This document shows positions 5,836-7,223 of a DNA stretch of 7,223 bases, one piece after another. Made by a program: the position numbers and the translations under genes. How positions within the stretch are numbered: position 1 is the stretch's first letter; each line of letters opens with the position of its first letter. The notes under the pieces are model-generated. The model was not told where the DNA came from, did not search any database, and was given only the letters and a program-made list of their open reading frames with translations. The stretch is taken from positions 1 through 7,223 of the forward strand of contig CAYMID010000033.1 of the NCBI GenBank assembly GCA_964390625.1, written 5' to 3'. This stretch comes from 2-12-FULL-41-16 sp964390625. Its GTDB lineage: Bacteria > Patescibacteriota > Patescibacteriia > Magasanikbacterales > UBA922.

Positions 5836-6129
5836 ATGTCTAAGCGTCAAGCATCAACAACGTGCCCAGTGGCCGCAGTGGCGGCAATTTTGTCCGATGC
5901 GTGGACTATGCTTATTATCCGTGATTTATTACGTGGTGGCCAGAGATTTGGTACGCTTAGTGAATCACTGGAAGGTATTAGTACGCGCACCCTCACGCTT
6001 AAACTCAAGCATTTAAGCGCGGTTGGGATTGTGACCAAAAAGGATTTGTTGTATGTGCTAACTCCACAGGGGCGCAAATTGGGCCGTATTATCCACGCCA
6101 TGGCGGCGTATGGTGAACAATATTTATAA
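5836..6129 (+). CDS. HxlR family winged-helix transcriptional regulator with one N-terminal Cys
   Basis: A 97-residue DNA-binding protein of the HxlR family (PF01638). It contains CPVAAVAAILSDAWTMLIIRDLL at 10-32 (given in parts: CPV, then DAWTMLIIRDLL), RFGTLSESL at 37-45, the recognition-helix segment GISTRTLTLKLKHL at 47-60, and the wing ending YVLTPQGRKLGRII at 73-86. The only cysteine is Cys10, at the conserved position just before the first helix where B. subtilis YodB, CatR and HypR carry their redox- or electrophile-sensing thiol. It is divergent from a nitroreductase, the gene class controlled by YodB and HypR, and likely autoregulated through the inverted repeat at 5792-5809. There is no Shine-Dalgarno motif. 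It overlaps nothing and is followed by the YceI gene after 4 nt. Confidence 0.93.
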   Translation: MSKRQASTTCPVAAVAAILSDAWTMLIIRDLLRGGQRFGTLSESLEGISTRTLTLKLKHLSAVGIVTKKDLLYVLTPQGRKLGRIIHAMAAYGEQYL

Positions 6130-6133
6130 TTTT

Positions 6134-6820
6134 ATGAGTACCAAAAAATTGTTAGTCGCGGGGATTGGTGGGGTCGCAGTGGTTGGGGTGGGAATTTTTA
6201 TGTATGTGTCGCGACCACTGGCTGCACCCAGTACTAATTCGGCCGCACCAGGCACAGCCAGTGGTGTTGCGGCGACAGCTGGAGAAATGGTGTTTACGAT
6301 TGACGCAGCGCGCTCCGAGGCTAAATACGAAATTGACGAAACATTGGGCGGAAATCCAGTACACGTGGTCGGAACAACCAAAGATGTGAGTGGGCAAATT
6401 GTGGTAAACACGGCTAACCCAATGGCATCTAAGGTTGGTCCAATTTCTGTTAATGCCCGCACTTTTAAAACCGATAGTGATCGTCGCGACAACACAGTGG
6501 GGCGCGCGATTCTAAAGTCCGAGGAATCAGCCAATGAATTTATTACCTTTAGTTTAGTTAAGTGGTTTGAATTGCCCGAGAAAATCGAAGAGGGGAAAGA
6601 ATTTCCGTTTAGTGTGATTGGTAATGTGACGATTGCGGGCAAAACTCAAGAGGTAGCATTCAATGGCACGGCCACCAAAACTGGGACAACGTTGGTCGGG
6701 AAGATTGAATCAGTGATTGCGTACGAAGATTTTGGTTTAACTATTCCTAAGTTACCATTTCTGGCCTGGGTGGATAACAAAGTGGCCATTTCGGTAAACT
6801 TTACGGCGGTAGCTCAGTAA
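6134..6820 (+). CDS. YceI family protein with N-terminal membrane anchor
   Basis: A 228-residue protein with an N-terminal basic stretch and membrane helix (about 5-25), a Ala/Ser/Pro/Thr-rich linker (26-50), and a YceI domain (about 51-226, PF04264). Family landmarks are FTIDAARSEAKYEI (54-67), ISVNARTFKTDSDRRDNTVG (104-123), a later EFITFSL segment (135-141), GNVTIAGKTQEVAF (163-176), YEDFGLTIP (197-205) and the closing VAISVNFTAV strand. YceI domains form lipocalin-like barrels that bind long isoprenoid-type lipids; here the domain would face outside the membrane. The ATG at 6134, 4 nt after the HxlR stop, is preferred over an in-frame ATG at 6110 inside that gene. Cotranscription suggests it responds to the same signal as the regulator. 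The ligand cannot be read from sequence. Confidence 0.92.
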   Translation: MSTKKLLVAGIGGVAVVGVGIFMYVSRPLAAPSTNSAAPGTASGVAATAGEMVFTIDAARSEAKYEIDETLGGNPVHVVGTTKDVSGQIVVNTANPMASKVGPISVNARTFKTDSDRRDNTVGRAILKSEESANEFITFSLVKWFELPEKIEEGKEFPFSVIGNVTIAGKTQEVAFNGTATKTGTTLVGKIESVIAYEDFGLTIPKLPFLAWVDNKVAISVNFTAVAQ

Positions 6821-6855
6821 AATTACGTCAAATCTGCTAAGCCAAAAAATCAAAC

Positions 6856-7223
6856 CTATTGGCGGATTCGTTGCGAAAAATCTGGTGCGTCGGCGTATTG
6901 CGCGGCGCGGGCATTGATATTAAATTTCTGGCGCGCTTGCTCAAAAGGCAAGTCAGTATTGATTAAACCCAAATCATAAATCGTCCTGTCCGCATTGGCG
7001 GGCAAAATTTCGGTGAGGCTCCACGGAATGCGCGCCGGTGAAATTTCATTCACGTGGTCCGCAATATTGGTCGTACAATTATTCAGCAAGGTGTGGTAAT
7101 ACTCTGGCTCGGCCGCGGTCTTTTGCGCCCGCGCTAACATTGATTCAAACAAGGCGCGCGCCTTGGCTGGCGTGGTTTTAATTGGATACAAAAATACTTG
7201 GTCATGGCGGTAATTGCTGCGCA
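6856..7223 (-). CDS. DUF4105 (Lnb N-terminal periplasmic domain) protein, 5' end beyond window
   Basis: Only the C-terminal part is present. The frame stays open from the TAG at 6856-6858 to the window end. The residues before the apparent TTG start at 7191 read RSNYRHDQVFLYPIKTT and fit the family, so that TTG is not the real start. Family signatures are the VFLYPIK strand, a helix with ARALFESMLARA, the highly conserved YHTLLNNCTTNI, PARIPW, ADRTIYDLGLI and a DAPDFSQRIR end. DUF4105 resembles the N-terminal domain of lacto-N-biosidase chaperone-like proteins; the NNC(T)T motif recalls cysteine-peptidase-like folds, but activity is unproven. Proteins of the family are usually membrane-anchored with this domain outside. 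It converges on the YceI gene with 35 nt between stops and no visible terminator. Confidence 0.85.
   Translation of the reverse strand, partial: RSNYRHDQVFLYPIKTTPAKARALFESMLARAQKTAAEPEYYHTLLNNCTTNIADHVNEISPARIPWSLTEILPANADRTIYDLGLINTDLPFEQARQKFNINARAAQYADAPDFSQRIRQ

Noticed and set aside
6125..6130. TATAAT at the end of the HxlR gene, before the YceI start
   Set aside because: It is formed by the last codons and the stop of hxlR and lies only 3 nt before the ATG, too close for a productive start. Cotranscription with hxlR is simpler.
6124..6642. A 172-codon open frame on the minus strand, antisense to the YceI gene
   Set aside because: The plus-strand frame has clear YceI motifs and operon placement. 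The antisense product has no recognisable domain and low-complexity composition, so it is a shadow of the coding sequence.
7189..7191. TTG at 7191 as the start of a short 111-residue protein
   Set aside because: The frame continues upstream to the window edge with residues that match the DUF4105 family, so the gene is cut by the window rather than starting there.
1..7223. TGA recoded as glycine or tryptophan
   Set aside because: All genes are full-length under the usual code with recognisable domains end to end and no in-frame TGA, so nothing requires an alternative code.

Overview
The window reads as bacterial chromosomal DNA of moderate GC, densely packed with short genes. It most resembles a member of the Candidate Phyla Radiation (Patescibacteria). 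The reasons are the adjacent LemA and DUF2207 genes with a Gly-rich tail, a membrane-anchored YceI protein, a small protein of the mislabelled 'LigA-like' two-helix family, and no recognisable Shine-Dalgarno sequence before any visible start. This placement is inference from gene content. No rRNA, tRNA or mobile element is visible.

Layout. (1) 1-2060, plus strand: five closely spaced small genes, gaps 3 to 17 nt. They are the 3' part of a DUF1761-type membrane protein, a DoxX-like membrane protein, a PhnB-like VOC-fold protein, a two-helix membrane protein with a PH-like tail, and a two-helix 'LigA-like' membrane protein. (2) 2061-2242: a 182-nt gap with two strong stem-loops and a weak promoter-like sequence. 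(3) 2243-5132, plus: a cyclophilin-type peptidyl-prolyl isomerase with a probable lipoprotein signal, LemA, and a DUF2207 membrane protein, with gaps of 3 and 1 nt. This looks like a cell-envelope operon. (4) 5133-5759, minus: an NfsB-type nitroreductase whose stop codon abuts the DUF2207 stop with no base between. (5) 5760-5835: a divergent promoter region with an 18-bp inverted repeat. (6) 5836-6820, plus: an HxlR-family regulator with a single N-terminal cysteine, then a membrane-anchored YceI protein 4 nt downstream. (7) 6856-7223, minus: the C-terminal part of a DUF4105 (Lnb N-terminal periplasmic domain) protein, cut by the window end.

How they may work together. The nitroreductase, HxlR and YceI genes form a plausible redox or electrophile-responsive unit built around one operator, similar in layout to HxlR/nitroreductase pairs studied in Bacillus. 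The cyclophilin, LemA and DUF2207 genes probably act at the outer face of the membrane. The first cluster is mainly small uncharacterised membrane proteins. All twelve genes stop with TAA (9) or TAG (3), none with TGA. I see no complete new defence or mobile system. The least explained pieces are the structured gap at 2105-2201, the leaderless-looking gene starts, and the uncharacterised membrane-protein cluster.
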